Shown: positions 8,993-17,770, numbered from the stretch's first letter. The stretch is DNA of 64,000 nt from Glaciihabitans sp. INWT7 (GCF_014217685.1 NZ_CP043653.1:1058419-1122418); one strand, 5' to 3'. The notes: generated by a model from the letters alone, not told the origin. Program-made: numbers and translations.

Positions 8993-10122
8993 TCCGCGGC
9001 CCGGGCGGCGGCTGCTCCGGCCTCCCGCAGCCAGCGGGTGGGGTCGGCCATCGCTGCCGCGGCCGAGCCCGCGACATCCGCTAGCCCGGCTGCCCAGAGC
9101 GGGCTGCCGTCATAACCGACCGGCGCCATCGCGAGCTGCCCCGCGATCACCGCGACCGGCACTCCACGCTCGCCCGCCAGTCCGATCAGCGTGCCGACGA
9201 GCTTTCCCGTGCTGGATGTCGCGTCGAAGCGCCCCTCGCCGGTGATCAGCAGATCCGCTGCGGCAATAGCCGCCGGCACTCCCGTGAGCGCGCAGAGATA
9301 CTCGGCACCGGGCTCGATGCGGGCACCCCAGGCCGCGACGAATCCGTAGGCGGCGCCGCCCGCGGCACCGGTTCCCGGTCGTGCGGGATCGGCAGTCGTG
9401 ACTGTGCCGCCGGTGACGTGGCCGCTGCGGGGGTCTGCACCGAGGAGTTCGGCGAAGTGGGCGAGAGCCGCATCGAGCTGCACGACCTCGGAGGTAGATG
9501 CCCCCTTCTGCGGCCCGAAGACCGCGGCGGCGCCGGCAGGCCCGAGCAGGGGAGCGGAGACATCCGTCAACAGCGTGACGCCGCCCGGTGGCGGTGAGCT
9601 GAGCTGCGAGCGGTCTAGGGAGCCCAGCGAGGCGAGCGCGGCTCCACCCGCGGTGAGGGTGCCATCGGAGCGAAGGCCGAGGGCGGAGAGGGCACCCGCC
9701 GCGCCGTCCGTCGAGGCCGAGCCTCCCAGCCCGATGATGAGCCGCGACGCCCCGGAGTCCAGCGCGCGGCGGATCACCTGGCCGAGTCCCTCCGTCGACG
9801 CACCGAGCGGATCGAGACTTCGCATCAGGGGGATCCCCGACATCTGGGCCAGTTCGACCACGGCCGTGCCGTCCGGCAGCGAGAGCCAGGCTCCGGGGGT
9901 CTGCCTTCCGTCCGGACCGGTCACCGGACCGGCGTCGTGTCGCCGTGCCCCCGGCACCGAAGACTCGACAGCGTCGAGTGTGCCCTCGCCGCCGTCGGCC
10001 AGCGGGATCAGGGTGAGTGAGTCTCCGGGACGCACCGCCGCCCAACCGGCTGCGATCGCCTGGGCGACGTCGAGCGCACTGAGCGAGCCCTTGAACGAGT
10101 CGGGCGCGATCACGATCCTCAT
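8977..10122 (-). CDS. Glycerate kinase (GlxK/GarK family)
   Basis: 381 aa beginning MRIVIAPDSFKGSLSALDVAQAIAAGW, with PLADGGEGTLDA, VELAQMSGIPL, LIIGLGGSASTDGAAGAL and LLITGEGRFDATSSTGKL, all typical of type-I glycerate kinases. It phosphorylates D-glycerate with ATP to phosphoglycerate, feeding glycolysis or gluconeogenesis. It is 44 bp downstream of the BadF-type kinase gene on the same strand, so it could be the last cistron of the sugar operon that starts at the ROK gene. The 3' end overlaps the convergent regulator gene by 16 bp. Confidence 0.93.
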   Translation of the reverse strand: MRIVIAPDSFKGSLSALDVAQAIAAGWAAVRPGDSLTLIPLADGGEGTLDAVESSVPGARRHDAGPVTGPDGRQTPGAWLSLPDGTAVVELAQMSGIPLMRSLDPLGASTEGLGQVIRRALDSGASRLIIGLGGSASTDGAAGALSALGLRSDGTLTAGGAALASLGSLDRSQLSSPPPGGVTLLTDVSAPLLGPAGAAAVFGPQKGASTSEVVQLDAALAHFAELLGADPRSGHVTGGTVTTADPARPGTGAAGGAAYGFVAAWGARIEPGAEYLCALTGVPAAIAAADLLITGEGRFDATSSTGKLVGTLIGLAGERGVPVAVIAGQLAMAPVGYDGSPLWAAGLADVAGSAAAAMADPTRWLREAGAAAARAADHSPE

Positions 10123-10166
10123 TCGGCAGCACCAGTCACGCTCCCGATGCTAGCGGGGCGCGTTTG

Positions 10167-11174
10167 TCAGGGTGTCGCCTCATCCAGCCGGGCGAAGGTG
10201 AGCGCGAGCGCGGTGTGCGCCGTCGAGGTGACCTCGACCGTCGCACCCGCGGCTTCGAGAGTGAGCAGAGCGGCGCCGACGATCGGCCGGTCGCGCACGA
10301 GGGCTATCCGTGCGAGCGGGCTTCGCAGGCTGAGCTTCTCCTCGATGGCGGCCAGAAACGGCCCGTGTCCCGCGGCCAGCACCCCGCCGCCGAGCACCAC
10401 GGGAACGGGGAACGAATCCAACTCCAGTCGACGGATGGCCGCACCGGCGAGAGCCACGATCTCCTCGGCTTGGCGGTCGAGGATGAGCCTCGCCGCCGCA
10501 TCACCGCCGTCCGCGGCATCGAAGACGAGTGGGGCGAGAAGTGCAAGGCTCGCCACGGACAGGCGTGCGAAATGGAGCCCTTCGATCACCGCCCGGATGT
10601 CGGGCAACCCGAAGAAGTCCGGGATGGACCGGCTGAACTCTGTGGCAGGCCCTCGGCCGTCGCCCGCCCGGGCCGCATGCCACAGGGCCTGCTCACCCAG
10701 TTGGAAACCTCCGCCCCAATCGCCGGAGATGGGGCCGAGAGCGGGGAATCGGGCCGTGGCCCCGTCTGCGCGCACGCCGACGCAGTTGATGCCGGTGCCG
10801 CAGATCACGGCGACCGCATCCGCTTGCTGAGTGCCGGTGCGCAGGAGGGCGAACATGTCGTTGTCCACGAGGGGATTGCCGATCGAGGCCCAGGGGAGGT
10901 GCGCGACCGCCTCACGGAAGATCTCGATCTCGATCTCCAGGTCGAGGCCGGAGACGAAGACCCCGGTGCCGACGAGGGGGAGCCCGGCACTCTCGAGCAC
11001 CTCGGTGACGAGCGAGTCGACGACCGCGACGGCGGCGCCGAGCCCCTGCGTCTGCGGGTTGGAGGCCCCGCCACGGGCATGAGCCCGCACGGTGCCGTCG
11101 AGGTCTACCGCGACGGCATCCGTCTTGGACCCTCCGCCATCGATCGCGACGATGACGCCCGCATCCGCACTCAT
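10167..11174 (-). CDS. BadF/BadG-type ATPase, N-acetylglucosamine kinase-like sugar kinase
   Basis: 335 aa. N-terminal ATP-binding fold VIVAIDGGGSKTDAVAVDLDGTV (residues 8-30, DGGGTKT motif), ICGTGINCVGV and PISGDWGGGFQLG phosphate-binding segments, and a C-terminal VVLGGGVLAAGH. This is the BadF/BadG/BcrA/BcrD family, whose characterised sugar members phosphorylate N-acetylglucosamine, glucosamine or related sugars. The ATG overlaps the stop of the GH4 gene (ATGA), so the two are translationally coupled and very likely act on the same substrate. Confidence 0.87.
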   Translation of the reverse strand: MSADAGVIVAIDGGGSKTDAVAVDLDGTVRAHARGGASNPQTQGLGAAVAVVDSLVTEVLESAGLPLVGTGVFVSGLDLEIEIEIFREAVAHLPWASIGNPLVDNDMFALLRTGTQQADAVAVICGTGINCVGVRADGATARFPALGPISGDWGGGFQLGEQALWHAARAGDGRGPATEFSRSIPDFFGLPDIRAVIEGLHFARLSVASLALLAPLVFDAADGGDAAARLILDRQAEEIVALAGAAIRRLELDSFPVPVVLGGGVLAAGHGPFLAAIEEKLSLRSPLARIALVRDRPIVGAALLTLEAAGATVEVTSTAHTALALTFARLDEATP

Positions 11175-12430
11175 CGCGCCCACGCGAGATGTCGGCTGTT
11201 CTCGGCCAGCAGCAGGTCGGTGAGCTTCTCGGCGCGATCGAACTGGCGCACGAGCGGATGCGAGACCATCGCCCGCAGCACGCGCTCGCGGCCCCCGTGA
11301 AGCGCAGCATCGAGGGCGAGGCGCTCATAGCCTGCGACGTCGGCGATGAGGCCCGCCAGATCGTCCGGGAGCGGGGCGATCGGCAGGGCCGTGAGCCCCG
11401 CAGCTCCCACTGTCGCCGGCACCTCGATCACATGGTCGTCGGGCAGGAACGGCAGAGCGCCGTCGTTGCGGATGTTCACCACCTGCACGTCACGCCGGTC
11501 CGAGACCAGGGAGGCGATCAGATCCACCGCGGCCTCGGAGTAATAGGCGCCACCACGCTTCTCGAGGATTGCCGGCTTGGTGTCGACGTGCGGGTCGGCG
11601 TAGAGCTCCAGCAGTTGCGCCTCGACCTCCATCACCGCTTCCGCGCGGGTGGGGGAGCCGAGCTGCTCCCGGAGGACCTGGTCGTGACTGTAGAAATAGC
11701 GGAGGTAGTACGAGGGCACCGATCCGAGCAACGACAGCAGCTCCGGTGCCAGTTCCACCTCTTCTGCGAGGTCTCCCAGGCGCGAGGCGAGCAGCTCGGG
11801 CAGGGCATCCCGGCCCGCGACGGTGACGCCGCGCTCCCAGGTGAGGTGGTTGAGGCCGACATGGTCGAGCCGCACCTCGCGGAAGTCCACGTCGAGCATT
11901 GCCGCGAATCGGCGCTGGAAACCGATGGCGACGTTGCAGAGGCCGACGGCCCGATGGCCGGCGCCGACCAGGGCGCGCGTGACGATGCCGACCGGATTGG
12001 TGAAGTCGATGATCCAGGCATCCGGTTTCGCGTGGGCCCGCACCTTCTCGGCGATGTCCAGCACCACCGGCACCGTGCGGAGGGCCTTGGCGAAGCCTCC
12101 CGGTCCCGTCGTCTCCTGCCCGATCACGCCGGCCTCGTGCGGCCAGGTCTCGTCGCCATGTCGCGCGGCCTGTCCTCCGATGCGCAGCTGCAGCAGCACG
12201 ACGTCGGCGTTCTCCACCCCGGCAACGACATCGGAGGTGGCGTGGATGACTCCCGGATGCCCCGCGCGGGCGAACATTCGCCGCGAGACCCCGGAGACGA
12301 GTTCGAGGCGGTGGGCATCCGGATCCACCAACCAGAGTTCCTCGATGGGCAACACCTCCCGCAGGCGCGCGAAGCCGTCGATGAGCTCGGGCGTGTAGGT
12401 GGAGCCTCCGCCGATGACAGTGAGTTTCAT
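11171..12430 (-). CDS. Glycoside hydrolase family 4, 6-phospho-beta-glucosidase-like
   Basis: 419 aa, MKLTVIGGGSTYTPELIDGFARL, the NAD-binding start of GH4, then LWLVDPDAHRLELVSG, DAWIIDFTNPVGIVTRAL, VGLCNVAIGFQRRFA (CNV segment near the Mn site) and LDHVGLNHLTWERGV. GH4 enzymes cleave phospho-glycosides by an NAD+/Mn2+-dependent oxidation-elimination mechanism. They usually follow PTS uptake. Here the neighbours are an ABC importer and a BadF-type kinase, so phosphorylation would have to happen inside the cell, or the enzyme takes an unphosphorylated substrate. It sits in the middle of the ROK-ABC-GH4-kinase operon. Confidence 0.88.
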   Translation of the reverse strand: MKLTVIGGGSTYTPELIDGFARLREVLPIEELWLVDPDAHRLELVSGVSRRMFARAGHPGVIHATSDVVAGVENADVVLLQLRIGGQAARHGDETWPHEAGVIGQETTGPGGFAKALRTVPVVLDIAEKVRAHAKPDAWIIDFTNPVGIVTRALVGAGHRAVGLCNVAIGFQRRFAAMLDVDFREVRLDHVGLNHLTWERGVTVAGRDALPELLASRLGDLAEEVELAPELLSLLGSVPSYYLRYFYSHDQVLREQLGSPTRAEAVMEVEAQLLELYADPHVDTKPAILEKRGGAYYSEAAVDLIASLVSDRRDVQVVNIRNDGALPFLPDDHVIEVPATVGAAGLTALPIAPLPDDLAGLIADVAGYERLALDAALHGGRERVLRAMVSHPLVRQFDRAEKLTDLLLAENSRHLAWAR

Positions 12431-12441
12431 GCTGTGTGTCC

Positions 12442-13296
12442 TTAGCCTTTGACGCCGGTGAGCGTGATGCCCTCGACGAAGATTTTCTGTGCGAAGAAGA
12501 AGATGATGACCACGGGAACCATCACGAGGATCGTCATGGTCATCGTGATGCTCCAGTCGGTGCCGTGAACACTGCGGAAGCTCGCCAGCCCGTAGGCGAC
12601 CGGCCAGGCGGCCGAGTTCTCGGAGGTGTAGAGCAGCGGTCCGTAGTAGTCGTTCCACGAGTTGAAGAACATGAACAGTCCGGCCGCGGCGATACCCGGG
12701 CGCGCCATGGGCACGATCACCCGTAACAACACGGCCCACTCGCTGCAGCCGTCGATCCGGGCTGCATCGGCGTATTCCTTGGGGATGGTGAGGAAGAACT
12801 GCCGCAGCAGGAAGATCGAGAACGCGTCCCCGAGCAGGTTCGGCAGGATCAGCGGCCACAGGGTGCCGGTGAGATGAAGTTGCGACCACATCACGTAGAT
12901 CGGGATCGCGGTCACCTGAGGCGGCAGAAGCATCGCGACGATGATGCAGAGGAAGAGCGCCCCCGATCCACGGAACCGGATGCGCGCCAGCGCGTATGCC
13001 GCCGGCACCGAGGAGAGCAGCATGAATGCCGTCGCAAGCACGGCGTAGAGCGCCGAGTTGCCGAACCACTGCAGGAGGGGCACGGTCTGGAACACACGCA
13101 GGTAGTTCTCCCAATGCCAGGTCGTGGGGATCAGTGACGCGGTGAGAGCCTGCTTGTCCGACATGAGGGAGGTGAGGAAGACGAAAGCGACCGGTGCGAT
13201 GAAGAGCACGCCGATGGCCACGAGGATGGCATGCTCGGCGATCCAGCCGAGCGCCCGGCGCCGGGGCCGGGGCCGGGCAGCGACGGTGACGGTCAC
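12442..13296 (-). CDS. Sugar ABC transporter permease (MalG-type, CUT1)
   Basis: 284 aa with six predicted membrane spans (for example AILVAIGVLFIAPVAFVFLTSLM near the start) and the cytoplasmic EAA-like loop EYADAARIDGCSEWAVLLRVIVPMARPG (around residue 195) that contacts the ATPase. The C-terminus KIFVEGITLTGVKG is the standard MalG-type ending. The GTG start overlaps the stop of the upstream permease (GTGA). No ATPase gene is present in the operon, so a shared MsiK/UgpC-type ATPase encoded elsewhere is expected, as is usual in actinobacteria. Confidence 0.93.
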   Translation of the reverse strand: MTVTVAARPRPRRRALGWIAEHAILVAIGVLFIAPVAFVFLTSLMSDKQALTASLIPTTWHWENYLRVFQTVPLLQWFGNSALYAVLATAFMLLSSVPAAYALARIRFRGSGALFLCIIVAMLLPPQVTAIPIYVMWSQLHLTGTLWPLILPNLLGDAFSIFLLRQFFLTIPKEYADAARIDGCSEWAVLLRVIVPMARPGIAAAGLFMFFNSWNDYYGPLLYTSENSAAWPVAYGLASFRSVHGTDWSITMTMTILVMVPVVIIFFFAQKIFVEGITLTGVKG

Positions 13297-14249
13297 GATG
13301 CCTCCTCCGGGGTGAAGGCGCGTACCCGGCGCAGCAGCACCAGGAGCACGACGCTCGCCACCACGAACAGCACGACCGCGAGTGCCGAGGCGTAGCCGAG
13401 CTGATAATTGCTGAATCCGCGCACGTAGAGCCATTCCGTGTAGGTGAGCAGGGAGTTGTCGGGGTACCCGAGGGTTGCGCCGCCGCCCTCCCCGACGGTC
13501 GCCCGCCCGGAGGCGACGCTCGAGGCGACCGCTGCCTCGGTGAAGTACTGCAGGGCGGCGATGACGCCCGTGACCACGGAGAACACCAGCACGGGCACGA
13601 TCGCCGGCAGGGTGACGTACCAGCCCTTCTGCCAGCTCTTCGCGCCATCCAGCGAGGCTGCTTCGTACAGCTCTTGCGGCACGTCGAGCAGGGAGGCGAG
13701 GAAGATGATCATCACGTCGCCGAGCACCCAGACGCCAAGAAGCAGGAGCGAGGGCTTCGACCACGCCGGATCGTTGAACCACAGCGGCCCGTGGATGCCG
13801 ACGGCCTTGAGGATCAGGTTGACCGGCCCCGTGCCCGGGTTGAACAAAAAGACGAAGGCCACGACAGCCGCAACCGGTGGCACGAGCGCAGGCAGGTAGA
13901 ACAGGGTGCGCCAGAACCCGGAGGCCTTCTTCGCCCGCACCAGCAGCCAGGCGACTCCGAGGGCCGTGACGATGCGCACCGGCACCAGGATGCCGACGAA
14001 CCAGAGCGTGTTGCCCGCCGCCTGCCAGACATTCGGATCCTGGGTGAACAGGTAGACGTAGTTGCGCAGGCCGATCCACTGGGGAGCAGAGACCAGGTCG
14101 AATCGGGTGAAGGAGTAGTACACGGAGGCGATGAGCGGGTAGACGAAGAAGATCAGCAACCCGAGGATGGCGGGCGCCAGCATCCCGAGCACCGCCCAGC
14201 GTCGGGGCCGACGGCGCACCGCGGGTCGCGCCGCTGTCGTGGTCGTCAC
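13293..14249 (-). CDS. Sugar ABC transporter permease (MalF-type, CUT1)
   Basis: 318 aa. An Arg-rich N-terminus (AVRRRPRRWAVLGML) precedes six membrane spans including LAPAILGLLIFFVYPLIASVYYSF. The EAA-like loop ELYEAASLDGAKSWQKGWYVTLPAIVPV lies around residue 195. It pairs with the MalG-type permease directly downstream (4-bp overlap) to form the channel of the importer. The GTG start is 1 nt after the stop of the binding-protein gene. Confidence 0.93.
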   Translation of the reverse strand: MTTTTAARPAVRRRPRRWAVLGMLAPAILGLLIFFVYPLIASVYYSFTRFDLVSAPQWIGLRNYVYLFTQDPNVWQAAGNTLWFVGILVPVRIVTALGVAWLLVRAKKASGFWRTLFYLPALVPPVAAVVAFVFLFNPGTGPVNLILKAVGIHGPLWFNDPAWSKPSLLLLGVWVLGDVMIIFLASLLDVPQELYEAASLDGAKSWQKGWYVTLPAIVPVLVFSVVTGVIAALQYFTEAAVASSVASGRATVGEGGGATLGYPDNSLLTYTEWLYVRGFSNYQLGYASALAVVLFVVASVVLLVLLRRVRAFTPEEAS

Positions 14250-14250
14250 G

Positions 14251-15597
14251 CTACGGTCCGGCGGTCAGGGCGATGGAGGCGTCGATGTCTTTGTCCACCT
14301 TGGCGAGGCCCGCGGCGAGGCCTGACCCCGATCCCGACTGGTACTTGTGCCAGTAGTCCTCGAACGACTGCTGGTAGCCCGCACCAACCGGGCTCGGGGG
14401 AGTGGTGCCGGAGTGTTCGTTGGCCGCGATGTCGAGGAAGGTCTTGAACTGGGGGGTGACCTCCAGGTCGGGGGAGGAGAGGGCCGCGGATGTGGTGGGC
14501 ACATTCTTGAGTCCGTTGGAAAGCTTCACGATCGCCCCGGTGTCGGTGGTGAGGTATTTGAGCAGCGCCCAGGCTGCTTCGGGGTTCTTTGCCCCTTTGG
14601 AGATTCCGGCGATGTTGCCGGTGATGTAGCCGCCACCGTAGAGCGCGGTGTGGTCATCCGCGGTCGGCAGGGGAGCGGTTCCGTACTCCAGGTTGGGAGT
14701 CTGGTCGTCGATGAACGCGGTGCGGTACTCGCCATCGAGGTTCATGGCCACCTGCCCGGTTTGGAAGGCGTTGTCTGCCGAGAACTCCTGCCCGAGCCCC
14801 GAGGTGAAGGTGTTGAGCTTGTCGTAGCCGATCGCGTCGACGAAGCCCTTCTGCCATTTCATCAGCTCGGTCCAGGCGGGGTCTCCGCCGATGGCGGAGT
14901 TTCCGTTCTTCTTGAGCCAGGTCGCGCCGGCGAGCGGGCCGAAGTGCGAGGCGGCGTTCTCGTAGAAGCCCATCATCGGATTGAAACCGAGGGTCTTGAT
15001 CGACCCGTCGGCGATGTAGGTGGTGAGGGCGATCGCCATCTTCTCGAGTTCGCCGAGGGTCTTCGGGGGCTCCGAATACCCGGCCGCGGCCAGGAGTTTC
15101 TTGTTGTAGTAGAGACCGTAGTCGTCGGCGAGCACCGGCATGCTGCAGCGGGTGCCCTTGTACTCCGTGTAGCTGCGCACGGTCCTGCTGAACTGCGTGA
15201 GATCGACCTTGTCGCGGGTGATGTACGGCCCGAGATCGCGGAACGCGCCACTGCTGCAGAAGTTGCCGACGATGTCGGTGGAGTACGAGAGTCCGACGTC
15301 GACCGAGTTGCCGGCGGCGATGGCCTTCTGCAGCTTCTCGTCATCCTGACCGCTGTGCACGTCGACCTTCACCCCCGGGTTCGCCTTCTCGAAATCGTCC
15401 ACGACCGACTGCACGACCTTCGCCTCCCGATCCGAGAAGAAGTGCCAGAAACTCACCGTGCCGGTGAGTTTGGCCGGGGCCGTGGCATCGATCGCGGAGT
15501 TCGTGGCAGCGGGGGAGCATCCGGTCGCGACCAGCGCGACCGCTGCCGCCATCGCTAAGACGAAGCCGGTGCGACGGGTGGGGGAATGACGATTCAT
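14251..15597 (-). CDS. Sugar ABC transporter substrate-binding lipoprotein
   Basis: 448 aa. Signal peptide with lipobox ALVATGC (Cys27), then the mature extracellular binding protein (LTGTVSFWHFFSDREAKVVQSVVDDFEKANPGVKVDV, YGLYYNKKLLAAAGY, GQVAMNLDGEYRTAFID), typical of CUT1/SBP_bac_1 proteins that capture oligosaccharides and glycosides at the membrane surface. AAAGG precedes the ATG. It lies 31 bp downstream of the ROK repressor gene in the same direction. The ligand cannot be read from sequence; neighbours suggest a glycoside. Confidence 0.93.
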   Translation of the reverse strand: MNRHSPTRRTGFVLAMAAAVALVATGCSPAATNSAIDATAPAKLTGTVSFWHFFSDREAKVVQSVVDDFEKANPGVKVDVHSGQDDEKLQKAIAAGNSVDVGLSYSTDIVGNFCSSGAFRDLGPYITRDKVDLTQFSRTVRSYTEYKGTRCSMPVLADDYGLYYNKKLLAAAGYSEPPKTLGELEKMAIALTTYIADGSIKTLGFNPMMGFYENAASHFGPLAGATWLKKNGNSAIGGDPAWTELMKWQKGFVDAIGYDKLNTFTSGLGQEFSADNAFQTGQVAMNLDGEYRTAFIDDQTPNLEYGTAPLPTADDHTALYGGGYITGNIAGISKGAKNPEAAWALLKYLTTDTGAIVKLSNGLKNVPTTSAALSSPDLEVTPQFKTFLDIAANEHSGTTPPSPVGAGYQQSFEDYWHKYQSGSGSGLAAGLAKVDKDIDASIALTAGP

Positions 15598-15628
15598 GGT
15601 TCGAGACCTTTCTGGTGGGGCGACGGGG

Positions 15629-16804
15629 TCAGGGCAGGGTGCCGAGTTCGGCGAACAGACGTTGGCGCACCAGCTGCACGAGCGTGTGGCGGGCACCTCG
15701 AAGCACCGGATCGCCCGATACCGCCGAGCCGCGAATCCGTGGGCGCCAGGGCTGGTCGCGTTCGATCTCGGCACGCACGAGGGTCGCGAGCTCGTCGCCA
15801 CCGGCGATCCCGATCGGACCGCCGATCACGACTACCTCCGGATCGAGGATCGCGAGCACCGGCACGACACCCAGAGCGATGCGAGGGGCCATCTCGGCGA
15901 AGACGGCGCCTCGGTTCGGGTGGTCGGTGAGGGCGAGCGCGATGCTGCGGGCATCCGTTCCCTCGAGGCCGTGGCGCCTCGCGATGCCGATGATCGCCGG
16001 ACCGCCGATGAGGTCCTGCAGGTCCGCAGCATCGGGGTCGATACCGGCGGCGACGCGGGGCACGGGGAGGTAGCCGATCTCGCCGGCACCCCCGGCGCTG
16101 CCGCGGTGCACCGTGCCGTCGAGGTCGACGGCGAGGCCGAGACCGTCGTCCATCCAGAGCAGTGCGAAGCTGGATGCGCCGGCGCCCGCGCCTTCCGATC
16201 GCTCGGCGATCGCGGCGAGGTTCACGTCGTTCTCGATGTGAACGGTGCGGGCGAGAAACGCCTCGAGCTGGCGACGGACCCCGGTGCGCGGCCAGCCCGG
16301 GAGCGTGTCGATGAACGAGAGCTCATCGGTGCGCGGATTCACCGAGCCCTGCACCCCCACGCAGACCAGGCGCACCGTCGAAGCGCTCGTCGCGCTGGCG
16401 AGGCTTGCGGCCTCGATGGCCCCGCGCAGGTCGGCGACCGCCGAACGGTCATCATCGCCCTGGAGCCGGGTCTCGACGACCGGATGTTCGGCGCCCTGGG
16501 CATCCACCACCGTCGACCGGATCACCGACTCGTTGATGTCGACGGCGACCCCGAGCACCCGGTCCGGCCGCACGCCATAGGTGACCGCGTTGGGACCACG
16601 GCCGCCCGAGACCTCGCCGACAACCTGGATGAGCCCCGCGGCCTCGAGCCGGGAGACGATCTGCGAGGCGGTGGGTTTCGACAGCCCGGAGAGCTGCCCG
16701 ATGCCGTTACGGGTGAGCGAGCCGTGCTGGAGAAGCAGGGACAGCGCGGTGCGATCGTTGGTCTCGCGCAGCCAGGCCGGGGTGCCCGGCACGGTTGTCG
16801 ACAT
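15629..16804 (-). CDS. ROK-family transcriptional repressor
   Basis: 391 aa. N-terminal MarR-like winged helix (about residues 15-75, LSLLLQHGSLTRNGIGQLSGLSKPTASQIVSRLEAAGLI), then the ROK sugar-kinase-like domain with GVAVDI, VHIENDVNLAAIAE and GLAVDLDGTVHRGSAGGAGEIGYLP. The DGTVHRG stretch replaces the usual glycine-rich segment of the fold. ROK repressors release DNA when an imported sugar or its derivative binds. AGGAG precedes the ATG at 16802-16804. Being first in the operon with operators just upstream, it is probably autoregulated and controls all downstream genes. Confidence 0.9.
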   Translation of the reverse strand: MSTTVPGTPAWLRETNDRTALSLLLQHGSLTRNGIGQLSGLSKPTASQIVSRLEAAGLIQVVGEVSGGRGPNAVTYGVRPDRVLGVAVDINESVIRSTVVDAQGAEHPVVETRLQGDDDRSAVADLRGAIEAASLASATSASTVRLVCVGVQGSVNPRTDELSFIDTLPGWPRTGVRRQLEAFLARTVHIENDVNLAAIAERSEGAGAGASSFALLWMDDGLGLAVDLDGTVHRGSAGGAGEIGYLPVPRVAAGIDPDAADLQDLIGGPAIIGIARRHGLEGTDARSIALALTDHPNRGAVFAEMAPRIALGVVPVLAILDPEVVVIGGPIGIAGGDELATLVRAEIERDQPWRPRIRGSAVSGDPVLRGARHTLVQLVRQRLFAELGTLP

Positions 16805-16860
16805 CGGCGCTCCTGGTGTTCGGTGCGAATTCACGCATTCACGAGTGCGCCGAATGTATC

Positions 16861-16883
16861 AGTAAAGTTTCCTAACAGTAAAG
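16861..16883. promoter_or_regulatory. Putative ROK operator 1
   Basis: On the minus strand this reads CTTTACTGTTAGGAAACTTT and onward. TTAGGAAACTTTAC is the TNAGGAAAN-type site often found before actinobacterial ROK regulators. It is 57 nt upstream of the ROK start. Confidence 0.55.
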
Positions 16884-16912
16884 AGCGACGACGGAATTAC
16901 TTGACGGCTGTG

Positions 16913-16925
16913 TAGGAAGCTTTCC
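16913..16925. promoter_or_regulatory. Putative ROK operator 2
   Basis: TAGGAAGCTTTCC, a near-perfect palindrome around GGAAGCTTTCC, resembling operator 1 (TAGGAAACTTTAC) with about 50 nt between them. Two sites could allow looping or control of the divergent cold-shock gene as well. Confidence 0.5.
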
Positions 16926-16994
16926 GCGCGTCGCAACGGCCCGAGCGACCTCGGCGTGAGCCGATTCGAGTCGAACCGGGGGCGTCGTCACGGA

Positions 16995-17000
16995 TACCAT
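16995..17000 (+). promoter_or_regulatory. -10-like hexamer of cold-shock/DUF1294 gene
   Basis: TACCAT is 6 nt before the ATG at 17007, suggesting a leaderless transcript; the GAGGA touching the ATG is too close to serve as a ribosome-binding site. Confidence 0.35.
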
Positions 17001-17006
17001 CGAGGA

Positions 17007-17684
17007 ATGGCTGACGGTGACGGTGGTACACGCGTCACCGGCACCCTCACCTCGTGGAATGACGATCGCGGATTCGGTTTTCTCACGACGGATGTCGGTG
17101 ACCGGCGGGTGTTCGTGCACATCTCTGCATTCCCCCGGTCCGCGGCACGCCCGCTCCTCGGCGAGGCCCTCAGCTTCGAGATCGAGACCGCCGATGATGG
17201 CCGCTCGGTGGCACGCCGCGTCAACGGAGAGCGGATGGCGCAGTCTGCGAGCTCCCCACCGGAGCCTCCCGCGGCCCCCCGGCGCACGACGATCCAGCGG
17301 GTCCTCGCCGGCAGGAGACCAGCCTCCTTCGACTATCTGGCCATCATCGGATTCTTCCTCGTCTACGTCTTCGTGAGTGTGCAATGGCCCATGCCACCCT
17401 GGGTTCTCGGGGTATACCTGCTCACCAGCGTGCTCTCTTTCATCGTCTACGCGGTCGACAAGAGGGCCGCGACGAGCGGCGGCTGGCGCATCTCGGAGAG
17501 TTCGCTTCTCGCGCTCGGCATCATCGGAGGCTGGCCCGGCGCGATCGTGGGCCAGCAAGTTTTTCGGCACAAGACGCGCAAGCGTGGCTTTCGTTCGGCG
17601 TTCTGGGGCACCGTGGTTCTGAACGTGCTCGCCTTCGTGACCTTCAGCGTCGTGCTCTCGGAGCGGTTGCAAGGCACTTTCTAA
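17007..17684 (+). CDS. Cold-shock domain fused to DUF1294 membrane domain
   Basis: 225 aa. Residues 8-70 are a cold-shock OB-fold (GTLTSWNDDRGFGFLTTDVGDRRVFVHISAF; the GFGFL and VFVH motifs are RNP1/RNP2). After a Pro-rich linker come membrane spans (FDYLAIIGFFLVYVFVSVQW, WVLGVYLLTSVLSFIVYAVDKRAA) and the DUF1294 signature KRAATSGGWRISESSLLALGIIGGWPGA with QQVFRHKTRKRGFR. It resembles a nucleic-acid-binding head tethered to the membrane; function is not known. It is divergent from the ROK operon and may share its operator region. Confidence 0.87.
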   Translation: MADGDGGTRVTGTLTSWNDDRGFGFLTTDVGDRRVFVHISAFPRSAARPLLGEALSFEIETADDGRSVARRVNGERMAQSASSPPEPPAAPRRTTIQRVLAGRRPASFDYLAIIGFFLVYVFVSVQWPMPPWVLGVYLLTSVLSFIVYAVDKRAATSGGWRISESSLLALGIIGGWPGAIVGQQVFRHKTRKRGFRSAFWGTVVLNVLAFVTFSVVLSERLQGTF

Positions 17685-17770
17685 TACCGATCCCGCAGGT
17701 GCGGCAGGTAATATCTTCTCCACCACTGCGGTCTGACTCCACCTTTTTCTTTTTCCAGGACGGTTCACTC

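Noticed and set aside
10164-12445. Long plus-strand frames of 378 and 418 codons
   Set aside because: Antisense to BadF kinase and GH4 genes, which have clear motifs.
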